A stretch of DNA of 64,000 nucleotides from positions 62,001 to 126,000 of the forward strand of contig BTUU01000016.1 in assembly GCA_045863555.1 (NCBI GenBank). The letters run 5' to 3'. Shown piece after piece: positions 52,996 through 61,244 of the stretch. Under the pieces are notes generated by a model. The model was given only the letters and a program-made list of their open reading frames with translations, did not search any database and was not told the DNA's origin. Origin of the DNA: JACRLV01 sp045863555 (GTDB lineage: Bacteria; Planctomycetota; Phycisphaerae; UBA1845; Fen-1342). The position numbers and the translations under genes are program-made. Positions within the stretch are counted from its first letter, which is position 1. Each line of letters opens with the position of its first letter.

Positions 52996-53409
52996 TCAGA
53001 GCTGCGAATCCCCGGCGGCTTCGGGCTGGTAAAGGATCTCGTCGATCACAAGCTGGCGCGAGCCGTCCGGTGTGTCGAACTGGACCGTATCCCCGACGCG
53101 CCGCCCCAGAATCGCGCGCCCCTCCTCCGTCAGGACCGACACCCGGCGGCGCTCGGCGCGTTCATCCTCCGGGAAGACGAGCGTGACGATGCTCCAATCC
53201 GGCGATCCAGGGTCCCGCAGGCGGATGCGCGAGTGCATGGTCACGACGCCGGACTCGACGCTTCGAGCGGGCACCACCTGTGCTTGCTCGAGCTTGTGCT
53301 TAAGAGCTGCGAGCCCGGTTGCGTCCACCCGCCTCGTCGCCGGGCGGTACGCGATCCATGCGCGGAGCCGGTGCATGTCCTGATTCGTGATGATTGGGCT
53401 GCGGGGCAT
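52996..53409 (-). CDS. rnk: Rnk/GreA-type regulator, copy 1
   Basis: A 137-residue protein with the Rnk N-terminal helices (TNQDMHRLRAWIAY) and the GreA/GreB C-terminal fold (VTMHSRIRLRD, RVSVLTEEGRAILGRRVGDT, EILYQPEAAGD). Rnk proteins bind RNA polymerase near the secondary channel. The ATG at 53409 lies inside the end of the HPF-like gene. A paralog with the same ending is at 57079-57495. Confidence 0.82.
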   Translation of the reverse strand: MPRSPIITNQDMHRLRAWIAYRPATRRVDATGLAALKHKLEQAQVVPARSVESGVVTMHSRIRLRDPGSPDWSIVTLVFPEDERAERRRVSVLTEEGRAILGRRVGDTVQFDTPDGSRQLVIDEILYQPEAAGDSQL

Positions 53410-53807
53410 GACGCGCTCCTCATCGATGGATTGATGCTCCATTCCTGGCCAATGACCCGGCCTGGCGCCTGCGCCGCCCGGCGCCGCGCGACGAATCGCG
53501 CGACGCGCCGCCGACGAGCGCGGCGCTCGTGAATCCGCCTCGCGGTCCGATGAGCCGCCCGACGGATCGCATCGCTCACTCGCTGCTCGGTCGCCTCCAC
53601 GACGATCTGACCTCGCGGCACCAATTCGGCCACGACGCGGCAGCGCCGCGCAGATCCGTATCGGTCGCCCCTGACCTTGGTCAGCCGGACTACAGCCCGC
53701 GAAACCCGCCGGCCGGACCGCCCGAGTGCGAGCGTCAGGCATCGTGTAACCGACTCTTCGATGCCGGGGCTAGCACGCCGTCCCTGCCGGTATACGACCA
53801 CTTGCAT
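53241..53807 (-). CDS. HPF/RaiA-like ribosome-associated protein
   Basis: A 188-codon frame that starts at an ATG with a perfect ribosome site (AGGAGGT, six bases upstream). The first 115 residues fit the hibernation-promoting fold: GIEESVTRCLTLALGRSGRR, then VRLTKVRGDRYG, and a basic helix (ARRIHERRARRRR). The rest is Ser/Arg-rich and overlaps the rnk gene by 169 bases in another frame. Either the tail is read through or a frameshift has extended it. It probably binds ribosomes under stress. Confidence 0.6.
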   Translation of the reverse strand: MQVVVYRQGRRASPGIEESVTRCLTLALGRSGRRVSRAVVRLTKVRGDRYGSARRCRVVAELVPRGQIVVEATEQRVSDAIRRAAHRTARRIHERRARRRRVARFVARRRAAQAPGRVIGQEWSINPSMRSASCPAAQSSRIRTCTGSAHGSRTARRRGGWTQPGSQLLSTSSSKHRWCPLEASSPAS

Positions 53808-53878
53808 GGTGCGACCTCCTTTGCATCAGGCCTCTCCCGCCATCTGTCCTCACAAGAGTCTAGCCATCGCGACGCTAT

Positions 53879-53908
53879 TTGCAATTTAGATAATTACGTG
53901 TGTATCAT
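53879..53908 (+). promoter_or_regulatory. Candidate sigma-70 promoter for the NhaR-like gene
   Basis: TTGCAA (53879-53884) and TATCAT (53903-53908) are separated by 18 bases in a locally AT-rich intergenic region between the HPF-like and NhaR-like genes. Position 64 bases before the NhaR-like start is suitable. Confidence 0.4.
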
Positions 53909-53971
53909 TCGCTTTTTCCGAAATGCGTCTCTCGTGGTATGGCGGGGAGTCGACTCGTCCCGGAGCAGCGA

Positions 53972-54898
53972 ATGGAATGGCTCAATTACCATCATCTGTA
54001 CTACTTCTGGGTGGTCGCGCGGGCCGGCACCATCTCCGGCGCCTGCCGCCAGTTGCTTCTCTCGCCGGCGACCATCTCCGCGCAACTCCGCGAGCTGGAA
54101 CATTCGCTCGGCAACCCGCTCTTTCACCGGATCGGACGGTCGTTGCGACTAACCGAGCTCGGGCGCGTCGCGCTGGGCTATGCGGACGAGATCTTCGGGC
54201 TCGGGCAGGAGCTTCTCGGAGTGATCAAGCGGGGCGAGCCGGCCGCGGCGCGAAAGCTCCGCGTCGGGGTTGACGATGCACTCTCAAAGCAGTTCACGTT
54301 TCGGCTGTTGCAGCCTGTATTTGAAATGAAGCCTCCCACCCGCATCGTGTGCATCGAGGGCACGCCGCTGCAACTCCTGCCTCCGCTCGCGGCGCACGAC
54401 CTCGACGTGGTGATCTCTGACCGCCCGGCCGATCCCACCGTGCGTGTTCGCGCCTTCAGCCATCTCCTCGCTGAGTGCGGCGTCTGGATTATGGCCGAGC
54501 GCTCGCTGGCGACGAAGTTGCGACGCGGGTACCCGAAATCGTTGAACGGCGCCCCGGCGCTGTTACCCACTCCCGGGACGGCACTCAGGCAGTCGCTCGA
54601 CCAGTATTTTGAACGCGCGGATGTACGGCCGCATGTCGTCGGTGAGTTCGAGGATAGCGCACTGCTGGCTGCCTGCGGCCATCGGCGTGTTGGGTTTTTT
54701 GCCGTCCCTGCGGTTCTCGCGAGAGCCTATCCGGCCGCGGCGCCCGTCTCCCGCGTCGGTGTGGCTCGTGGAATCCGCACGCGCGTCTACGCCATTACGG
54801 TCGAAAGGCGCGCCGGGCATCCGGCGGTCGAGGTCATGATCCGTCGTGGCCGGGCGGCGGTGATGAGCGACTCCGTCACCAAACCCGAGTCGGTGTAG
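53972..54898 (+). CDS. LysR-family regulator, NhaR-like
   Basis: A 308-residue LysR protein. The N-terminus LNYHHLYYFWVVARAGTISG and HTH (LSPATISAQLRELEHSLG) are close to NhaR, the sodium-sensing activator of nhaA; the C-terminal effector domain is complete. GGAG stands six bases before the ATG. It is divergent from the HPF-like gene. No nhaA is seen here, so its target may be the neighbouring stress genes. Confidence 0.85.
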   Translation: MEWLNYHHLYYFWVVARAGTISGACRQLLLSPATISAQLRELEHSLGNPLFHRIGRSLRLTELGRVALGYADEIFGLGQELLGVIKRGEPAAARKLRVGVDDALSKQFTFRLLQPVFEMKPPTRIVCIEGTPLQLLPPLAAHDLDVVISDRPADPTVRVRAFSHLLAECGVWIMAERSLATKLRRGYPKSLNGAPALLPTPGTALRQSLDQYFERADVRPHVVGEFEDSALLAACGHRRVGFFAVPAVLARAYPAAAPVSRVGVARGIRTRVYAITVERRAGHPAVEVMIRRGRAAVMSDSVTKPESV

Positions 54899-54966
54899 AC
54901 GCGCAAGCACCGTCCGGCAGCCGATCGACTCCTCGAACGGGATGCGCCGCCTTTCAGGTTGCGGAA

Positions 54967-55170
54967 TCACGACTTGACCCGACGCGCATCGGCGACCGGA
55001 GCCCCCGGCTCCACGGCTCCGGCGGGCCCGATCGGCTGGGTATTCGGACAGCCCTCATTGAGCATTCGCTCGATGACGATTCGCTCCTCCAGATCGGCGG
55101 GTCGGCGTCTTTCAACGATGCGAGAGTCCCCCGCGGTCGCTGCCGGCAGGTGATCCGTCCACCGCTTCAT
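54967..55170 (-). CDS. Small protein, unknown function
   Basis: A 67-residue charged protein (RIVERRRPADLEERIVIERM) with GGAG seven bases before the ATG. It overlaps the C-terminus of the membrane protein gene upstream by 59 bases, so it is probably the last gene of the gdhA-led run. No family is recognised. Confidence 0.45.
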   Translation of the reverse strand: MKRWTDHLPAATAGDSRIVERRRPADLEERIVIERMLNEGCPNTQPIGPAGAVEPGAPVADARRVKS

Positions 55171-55381
55171 GTTTGCTCTCCGAAGGGTCTGGTCCGACCA
55201 GGCCGCGCACGTACCGACGCGTCTGTATCGAGCCTAAAGTCACCAGCGCGCAGAGCACGGAGATCAGGAGCCCAATTGCCATGCCCGCGATCGGTCCTTC
55301 GAGAGCGATCAAGAGCATCCAGATCGACGCGGTGAGTACGATCATGAGCGTCAGCACGCGAATCGCTTGCATATTATACAT
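55112..55381 (-). CDS. Small membrane protein
   Basis: An 89-residue protein with two transmembrane helices (LTLMIVLTASIWMLLIAL and AGMAIGLLISVLCALVTLG) and a charged tail. AAGGAG stands six bases before the ATG at 55381. It follows doxX by 51 bases. No family recognised. Confidence 0.6.
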   Translation of the reverse strand: MYNMQAIRVLTLMIVLTASIWMLLIALEGPIAGMAIGLLISVLCALVTLGSIQTRRYVRGLVGPDPSESKHEAVDGSPAGSDRGGLSHR

Positions 55382-55432
55382 CGCCGTCTCCTTCTGAAGC
55401 ACTCCGTCGTGATCGCACGCGTACGAAATCCG

Positions 55433-55864
55433 TCATGCGTGCGCCGCGTGAGTCGCGTCGTCATTGCGCTCCAGCGGCTCGTGAATCAGCGACGCATGGC
55501 GCAGCGCAGCCGTCCGTCCGAGCGCGAACGCTGCGACGGCCATCACGATGTCCCGGACGGCGACATCCACGACACCCGCCAGGATCAGGTTTGCAGCGAT
55601 GAGCACCAGCCACACGCTGGCGACGTACGCGCCGATTCTTGTGAATCGCGTGAGAATCGCGAGACCGACGACGATCTCGATAATGCCCACGACGCCCATC
55701 ATCACATCCGGGCTGAAAGGAAGTGCGCTCGTGATCTGCGGGCTCAGGTAGGCCTTCCAGTCTGTCAGGAACCCGAAGAACTTGTCGAGGCCGGCGACGA
55801 TTGGAACCAGGCCGAACGTGATCTTGAGCGGCAGGTAGATCGAGCTGAGCGTTTTGTCGTTCAT
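55433..55864 (-). CDS. DoxX-family membrane protein
   Basis: A 143-residue protein with four hydrophobic helices (ITFGLVPIVAGLDKFFGFL, VVGIIEIVVGLAILTRF, LVLIAANLILAGVV), the layout of DoxX-like proteins. Family members are linked to quinone or thiosulfate metabolism and to oxidative stress complexes. AAGGAG stands before the ATG at 55864. It belongs to the gdhA-led run. Confidence 0.78.
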   Translation of the reverse strand: MNDKTLSSIYLPLKITFGLVPIVAGLDKFFGFLTDWKAYLSPQITSALPFSPDVMMGVVGIIEIVVGLAILTRFTRIGAYVASVWLVLIAANLILAGVVDVAVRDIVMAVAAFALGRTAALRHASLIHEPLERNDDATHAAHA

Positions 55865-55918
55865 GAGTATCTCCTTGAAGTTATGGACTCCGGTGGCAGC
55901 CAAGTGTTACGTGGCGCG

Positions 55919-56404
55919 TCACAATTCCTTTCGCTTGAGTGTGGCGGCCAAGTTCTTCGTCAACACGAGCGCGTGGTTGTGCTGCCTGTCGTGCGCCGCG
56001 TAAACGAGCGTGACCACTCCCTCGCGCGCCAGGCCCTCGAGCGCTGCGAGCTCGGCTCGCTTCTCGCGAAGCTCTCTGACATACCGCGTGCAGAACTCTT
56101 TCCACCGTTCTGGATCATGTCGGAACCATTTCCGAAGCGCAGGGCTCGGGGCGATGTCTTTCAACCACAGGTGAAGCCTCAGGGCTCGTCGCGAGACGCC
56201 ACGCGGCCACAAGCGGTCCACCAGCACGCGTTTCCCGTCTCGGGCATTCGCGGGCTCGTACGCCCGCTTGATTCGAATGCGGCTCTGCACAGCGACGGAC
56301 CCGCAAGCGGATGCGCGTCCTGCGCTCCGACGGCGCGTCCTCGGCAGTGAATCACGGCAGGGGCGGCCCCTTACTCGCGTCGTGCTTTCCCGATTGCGCT
56401 TCAT
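55919..56404 (-). CDS. DUF488-family protein
   Basis: Up to 161 residues. The core IKRAYEPANARDGKRVLVDR, LWPRGVSRRALRLHLWLKDI and FRHDPERWKEFCTRY is the DUF488 signature. The ATG at 56404 has GGAGA upstream but its first 38 residues overlap the AhpD-like gene and look atypical; a GTG at 56290 would give about 123 residues, the usual length. Function unknown. Confidence 0.75.
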   Translation of the reverse strand: MKRNRESTTRVRGRPCRDSLPRTRRRSAGRASACGSVAVQSRIRIKRAYEPANARDGKRVLVDRLWPRGVSRRALRLHLWLKDIAPSPALRKWFRHDPERWKEFCTRYVRELREKRAELAALEGLAREGVVTLVYAAHDRQHNHALVLTKNLAATLKRKEL

Positions 56405-56768
56405 GAGTTTCTCCGTTCAGGGCCGGGTCTGACGCCGGGTGCCCCGACTCATCGGTATTGAGCGCGATCAGTGCGTGCGCGAAGGCGCCGCCAGCCCGCA
56501 TTTCCGCGGCAACCCAGATCGCCTCCATCAGTTCCTCCTCGCTGGCGCCGAGGTTCCGCGCGCGCCGGGCGTGCGTTTCGATGCAGTACGGGCACTGCGT
56601 AACGTGTGCGACGCTGACAGCGATGAGCTCCTTCACCCTGGCCGGCAGGGCCCCGGGTCTGAAGACCTGGGCGCTGAATTCCCGAAACGCCCGAAAGGTG
56701 TCCGGCGCAAGCTCACGACGCTTTCTCGCCGCCTCGGCCGTCGCCGCCGGGTGGGCCTCGCTTTTCAT
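56352..56768 (-). CDS. AhpD/carboxymuconolactone decarboxylase-like protein
   Basis: A 138-residue protein with the active CPYCIETHARRA pair (CxxCxxxH), as in AhpD alkylhydroperoxidases, and LMEAIWVAAEMRAGGAFAHA. It probably reduces peroxides with the Cys pair. Its ATG overlaps the stop of the DUF2934 gene (ATGA, 56765-56768). It belongs to the gdhA-led run. Confidence 0.85.
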   Translation of the reverse strand: MKSEAHPAATAEAARKRRELAPDTFRAFREFSAQVFRPGALPARVKELIAVSVAHVTQCPYCIETHARRARNLGASEEELMEAIWVAAEMRAGGAFAHALIALNTDESGHPASDPALNGETHEAQSGKHDASKGPPLP

Positions 56769-57025
56769 ATGCCCGTCCCTCCGAATTCGTCGCCGACGGA
56801 TGCCTCCTGTTCGATCTCGTCTTGGATTGCTTTCATCTGACGCTCAGCCGCGGTCCAGTCGGAAAGTGCATCGCCGCTCTCCCCCTTTCGGCAACGCTCG
56901 GTGAAAAGCTCATAGGCGCGGTCGCGCACGCGGTCCTCCCAAAACGGAGTGACAGCGAATTCCGCGGTTTCGGTTGGAGAAACGATTGCCTGCGCATCGC
57001 GCCGTGTTCGGTTTCGTCTTGCCAT
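56765..57025 (-). CDS. DUF2934-family protein
   Basis: An 86-residue protein with the DUF2934 core RDRAYELFTERCRKGESGDA followed by LSDWTAAERQM. AAGGAGAT stands four bases before the ATG at 57025. Such proteins are common in planctomycete and proteobacterial stress clusters; the role is unknown. Its stop is coupled to the AhpD-like start. Confidence 0.8.
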   Translation of the reverse strand: MARRNRTRRDAQAIVSPTETAEFAVTPFWEDRVRDRAYELFTERCRKGESGDALSDWTAAERQMKAIQDEIEQEASVGDEFGGTGI

Positions 57026-57078
57026 TGTGATCTCCTTTTTTTGTTCTCGTCGACAATTCTCACGCACCACGGGGCCGC

Positions 57079-57495
57079 TTACAGATGCGTGTCCCCAGCG
57101 GCCTCGGGCTGGTACAACACTTCTTCAATCTCGCATGCGCGCAATCCCGCCGGGACCCGGAACGAGACCCGATCGCCCACGCGATAGCCAAGCAGTGCCG
57201 CCCCCAAGGGCGCGATGACCGAGATACGATCGGTCTGCGGGTCCGCGTGCTCGGGAAAAACCAGGGTCAACGTCGTGCTGCGGCCGTTCGCAGGGTCGCG
57301 CACGCGTACCTTCGAATTCATCGTGACTACGTCGGCCTCAATATCGTCGGATGCCACGACCTTCGCCCGGTTTAGCTCTCCACGGAGCATTTCCAGGTAT
57401 GGTCGTTCCTTGCCATACGGATCACTCGTGACGCGCAGCAATTCGCGCAGGCGGTCCATGTCCCTGTCCGTGATCCGGATGTTGCGTCTGCTCAT
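57079..57495 (-). CDS. rnk: Rnk/GreA-type regulator, copy 2
   Basis: A 138-residue paralog of the protein at 52996-53409, with ITDRDMDRLRELLR, VVTMNSKVRVRDP, AALLGYRVGDRVSF and the end EVLYQPEAAGD. It lies 12 bases after gdhA, so it is in the same operon. It may tune transcription of the run under nitrogen or energy stress. Confidence 0.83.
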   Translation of the reverse strand: MSRRNIRITDRDMDRLRELLRVTSDPYGKERPYLEMLRGELNRAKVVASDDIEADVVTMNSKVRVRDPANGRSTTLTLVFPEHADPQTDRISVIAPLGAALLGYRVGDRVSFRVPAGLRACEIEEVLYQPEAAGDTHL

Positions 57496-57507
57496 GTCGT
57501 CACCTCT

Positions 57508-58884
57508 CTAGGGGAAAATGCCCCGCTGTTTGTAAGCGCGCTCCAACCGCTGGAGCGCCAGGATGTACGCCGCCGTGCGCGAACCGACGACAAACTCGCG
57601 TTCGGCGCAGCGCAGAGCCTGGAACGCGCCGGTGATCGTTCTCTGCAGGCGATCATCCACAATGTCGAGGTCCCATGTTTCGTGCCGCTTGTTCTGGAGC
57701 CACTCGAAGTAGCTCACGATGACGCCGCCCGTGTTGCAGAGAATGTCCGGCAGCACCTCGACGCCGTTACTTCCAAGAATCGCGTCGCCGGCGAGATCCG
57801 TAGGGCCGTTGGCTGCTTCGACGACCAGCCGCACGTTCAGCCAGGGAGCTGTCCGCGCCGTGATCTGATTCTCCAGGGCCGCGGGAATGAACACGTCGGC
57901 CCTGGTCTCGTAGAAGTCACGCTGCTCGATCTCCTGGGCGTGCGGGAAACCGTTGACTCCGCCAAAGCGTTGAACGTGCCCAAGCAACTCCTCGGCGTCG
58001 ATCCCGCGGTCGTTTCGGACAGCGCCCGTGACGTCCTGGACCGCTACCAGACGAGCGCCGCAGCGGGTCAGAAGCCGCGCGGCCCATGAACCGACGTTGC
58101 CGAAACCCTGCACCATAAACGTCAGTCCGTTCAGGCTCACGCCATTCTCTTTCGCCCATTCGCCGACGACGAACGCCACGCCCTGTCCGGTCGCCTTCTC
58201 GCGGCCGGCGCTCCCGCCGGCCGCCACCGGCTTGCCGGTCACGACGTGAAGGTTGCGCTGCCGTTCGTGCCCGGGGCGTGTCGACAGGTAGGTGTCCAGG
58301 ATCCACGCCATGATCTGCGCGTTCGTATTCACGTCGGGCGCAGGAATGTCGTAATCCGGACCGATATTGTCGCCGAGCGCGAATACGAATCGCCGCGTGA
58401 TGCGCTCGATCTCTCCCTGGGACAGTGCGGTGGGGTCGATCTGGATCCCTCCCTTGGCTCCGCCGAACGGAACGCCCGCGACCGCGCACTTCCATGTCAT
58501 CCAGGCGGCAAGCGCCCGCGCTTCATCCGTGTTCACCTGCGGGTGATACCGCAAGCCGCCCTTGAACGGCCCCAATATGTCGTTGTGCTGAACGCGATAT
58601 CCGGCAAACGTCTCGACCCGCCCGTCATCCATGCGCACCGGAAAGTTGACGACGATCTCGTTCTTGGGGCGTTCGAGAATGCGCCGCACGCCGGCATCCA
58701 GACCGACGATGTCGGCTGCCTGGTTGAACTGCGTCAGAACGGTGTCGAACAGTCCCTGTTCGCGTTCGGAGGGCTGCGCCGGCAAGGGCTCGAGGCGCAT
58801 TTTCGAGAGCGTCCCGGGCGCGACCTCGGTTCGCGAGTGTGAATTCGCTGACGGGACGCGCGAAGTCGGCTGTGTAGTTGGCAT
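57508..58884 (-). CDS. gdhA: Glutamate dehydrogenase (NAD(P)-dependent)
   Basis: A 458-residue enzyme for the reversible amination of 2-oxoglutarate. Motifs: GPFKGGLRYHPQVN, the catalytic Lys region MTWKCAVAGVPFGGAKGGI, DIPAPDVNTNAQIMAWI, and the Rossmann MVQGFGNVGSWAA. The ATG at 58884 has AAGGA upstream; a longer open frame to 59010 lacks a ribosome site. It leads a run of seven downstream genes. The cofactor cannot be decided from the sequence. Confidence 0.92.
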   Translation of the reverse strand: MPTTQPTSRVPSANSHSRTEVAPGTLSKMRLEPLPAQPSEREQGLFDTVLTQFNQAADIVGLDAGVRRILERPKNEIVVNFPVRMDDGRVETFAGYRVQHNDILGPFKGGLRYHPQVNTDEARALAAWMTWKCAVAGVPFGGAKGGIQIDPTALSQGEIERITRRFVFALGDNIGPDYDIPAPDVNTNAQIMAWILDTYLSTRPGHERQRNLHVVTGKPVAAGGSAGREKATGQGVAFVVGEWAKENGVSLNGLTFMVQGFGNVGSWAARLLTRCGARLVAVQDVTGAVRNDRGIDAEELLGHVQRFGGVNGFPHAQEIEQRDFYETRADVFIPAALENQITARTAPWLNVRLVVEAANGPTDLAGDAILGSNGVEVLPDILCNTGGVIVSYFEWLQNKRHETWDLDIVDDRLQRTITGAFQALRCAEREFVVGSRTAAYILALQRLERAYKQRGIFP

Positions 58885-59322
58885 GGGCTCTTCCTTGTTC
58901 AAAACAGGCTGCGTGACATTCCGCAATCGGTCTAACACCGCATCACGAATCGTCTCGCGGCATCTCAATTCTCCTACCGGCCTACCCTGCTCGCCGGTCG
59001 AAGCACTCATTACATTTCGCGTGCCAGGCGTACGGGATTACGCATCCAACGGGACGTCGGCGCATAACTCTTGTATCCATCGCACTCTAGGACGATCCGC
59101 CCATGCGATCGCGATGAATCGCGCGATCGAATCGACGCCGGAAGCGCGGGGTCAAACGTACCACTGGTACGTTCAGGACCGATCGCCGCGCGGGGGTGCG
59201 AGTGACGGTCGGACGATTCCCCTCGACCGCGGACAACGTGCTTCGTCGATATAGTCCGTCGGAGGGGCCGAGAAACGCGGCGAGGGGAAAGCCGGCCGAA
59301 CCACTTCGACAAGGAGTATCGA
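58885..59322. other. 0.44-kb divergent intergenic region
   Basis: No convincing gene lies between gdhA and the UPF0316-type gene. It holds a 19-base perfect palindrome with a single central base (59155-59173), likely an operator, and presumably both promoters. Confidence 0.5.
59155..59173. promoter_or_regulatory. Operator-like palindrome
   Basis: AACGTACCA-C-TGGTACGTT is a perfect 9-bp inverted repeat around one central base, typical for dimeric regulators. It lies 150 bases before the UPF0316-type gene and 270 bases from the gdhA start. Confidence 0.5.
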
Positions 59323-59859
59323 ATGACTCTGGAGGTCCTCTGGATGGCAGCGATTATCTTCGCGGCGCGAGTCGCGGATGTATCGCTCGGCACGCTTCGA
59401 ACGGCCTTCATCGTTCGTGGCAGGCGAGCCCTTGCCTTCGCGTTCGGGTTTATCGAAGTGCTGGTCTGGGTCGTGGTGGTGGCGCAGGTCATCACAAATC
59501 TGGGCCACCCGATCTACCTGCTGGCATTCGCGCTGGGCTTCGCATGCGGGACGGTGGTCGGCATTACGATCGAGGGCTGGTTCGCTATCGGCGAACAGGT
59601 CGTGCGCGTCTTCACAACGAGTGAGTCACTGGCCTCAGCCTTACGTGAACGCGGGTATGTCGTCACGGCATTTTCAGGCACGGGTCGCGACGGGGCCGTG
59701 TTTCTCCTGTTCATCCAGGTTCGACGACGGCAGACGGGCGCGGTCATCGCAGCCGCGCGTGCGCTGGATCCGGTCTGCTTTTATACAGTCGACGATGTCC
59801 GGCTGGCCGCGTCGGCGCTGGCGGCGCGCCAGCATATTTCTTCGGAGCATCTCACGTAG
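59323..59859 (+). CDS. UPF0316 / DUF5698-type membrane protein
   Basis: A 178-residue protein. Three transmembrane helices lie in the first 90 residues (FAARVADVSLGTLRTAFIVR, then FGFIEVLVWVVVVAQVI, then AFALGFACGTVVGI), and a DUF2179-like soluble domain ends it (VVTAFSGTGRDGAVFLLFIQ). GGAGT lies before the ATG. It ends 21 bases from the convergent response regulator gene. The role is unknown. Confidence 0.82.
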   Translation: MTLEVLWMAAIIFAARVADVSLGTLRTAFIVRGRRALAFAFGFIEVLVWVVVVAQVITNLGHPIYLLAFALGFACGTVVGITIEGWFAIGEQVVRVFTTSESLASALRERGYVVTAFSGTGRDGAVFLLFIQVRRRQTGAVIAAARALDPVCFYTVDDVRLAASALAARQHISSEHLT

Positions 59860-59880
59860 CGATGGAATGGCGAATAACGA

Positions 59881-61233
59881 CTACTCAGATGGACCAGAGC
59901 CGTCGGGCTTCAGCTTTTCGCGTAAGGATTTTCGATTGATGCCCAGAATTGCGGCGGCCCGCGTCTTGTTGCCGCCGACGCTCGCCAGCACCGCCTCGAT
60001 ATGGTCGCGCTCGATCTCGGCCAGCGTGCGATTCAGGGGGCGCTTCGCCGCGGGAACCGCGAAGCGCATCGCGGCCGGTAGAAGAGTGACGTCGAGTTCA
60101 TCGACGTCGGTCAGGATCACGAGCCTCTGGAGCAGATTCTGGAGTTCTCGCACATTTCCCGGCCAGGAATAGGCGCGGAGGGCCTCAATGGCCCGCTCGG
60201 TCAACCGGGGCGCCGGCCGCCCGGCCTCTTTTGCATAGCGGTCCAGAAAGTGCCGTGATAGCAGGAGAATGTCATCGCCGCGCTCCCGTAGCGGCGGCAG
60301 ATCGATCGTGACGACGTGCAGACGATAGAACAGATCCTCCCGGAACGCTCCTCGCGCCACGAGCGCAGCGAGATCCTTGTTTGTCGCGGCAACGACCCGG
60401 ACGTCGACCCTGCGCACCCGGTCGGCGCCGACCATCTGCACCTCCCGCTCCTGTAGCACGCGCAGCAGCTTCGCCTGGGTGGAGACCGCGAGCTCGCCGA
60501 CTTCGTCGAGGAAAATTGTCCCCGAGTGCGCTGCGGCGAAGAGCCCGGAGCGGTTGGACGTTGCGCTTGTGAAAGCGCCCTTAACGTGGCCGAACAGCTC
60601 ACTCTCGACCAGCGCTTCGGGAATCCCGGCGCAATTCACGGGTACGAAAGGCCCGGCGGCGCGCGCGCTGCCGTAATGAACGGCGCGGGCGACGAGCTCC
60701 TTGCCGGTCCCGCTCTCTCCGCTGATGAGCACCGTCGCGTCCGACCCGGCGGCCCGGCGAATCAGGTCGTAGACCCGGCGCATCGCCGAAGAGTCACCGA
60801 TCATGCCCGTCGGGAGCGGGTCCGCGTCGGCGGTCGTCGGTAGGGCCGTTCGACGCAGCCCGACCTTCTGCAATGCTCCGCGCACGGCCGTCGACAGTTC
60901 TTCATCCGTGAATGGTTTCGGAAGATAGTCTTCGGCTCCGGCCTGTATCGCGGTCACCGCGCTGGCGATCGAGGCGTACCCTGTAATCATGATGATGCCG
61001 CAAGCGGGGTAATTGTCGCGAACATGGCGGATCAGATCCAAGCCGCCGACCTTCGGCATCCGGAGGTCTGTAATTACCAGGTCGAACGCGCCGTCCTCGA
61101 GCAGTTCGATCGCGCTCGTTACACTCGTCGCGGTGGATACCGCGAATCCTTGGGCAATGAGATTGCGCTCGATCACGTTGAGCGTGCTCACAGAGTCGTC
61201 GACTACGAGAATGCGATCCTGTCGAGGCGGCAT
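59881..61233 (-). CDS. NtrC-type sigma-54 response regulator
   Basis: A 450-residue regulator. The receiver has D56 (LVITDLRMP). The AAA+ domain has Walker A GESGTGKE near 170 and the sigma-54 loop reads GAFTSA instead of GAFTGA. The C-terminal Fis-type HTH (NKTRAAAILGINRKSLREKL) is complete. The ATG at 61233 has AAGGG upstream and overlaps nothing; a GTG at 61248 overlaps the kinase stop (GTGA). It probably controls sigma-54 genes, and its cognate kinase is adjacent. Confidence 0.9.
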   Translation of the reverse strand: MPPRQDRILVVDDSVSTLNVIERNLIAQGFAVSTATSVTSAIELLEDGAFDLVITDLRMPKVGGLDLIRHVRDNYPACGIIMITGYASIASAVTAIQAGAEDYLPKPFTDEELSTAVRGALQKVGLRRTALPTTADADPLPTGMIGDSSAMRRVYDLIRRAAGSDATVLISGESGTGKELVARAVHYGSARAAGPFVPVNCAGIPEALVESELFGHVKGAFTSATSNRSGLFAAAHSGTIFLDEVGELAVSTQAKLLRVLQEREVQMVGADRVRRVDVRVVAATNKDLAALVARGAFREDLFYRLHVVTIDLPPLRERGDDILLLSRHFLDRYAKEAGRPAPRLTERAIEALRAYSWPGNVRELQNLLQRLVILTDVDELDVTLLPAAMRFAVPAAKRPLNRTLAEIERDHIEAVLASVGGNKTRAAAILGINRKSLREKLKPDGSGPSE

Positions 61234-61244
61234 CGAATGACCCT

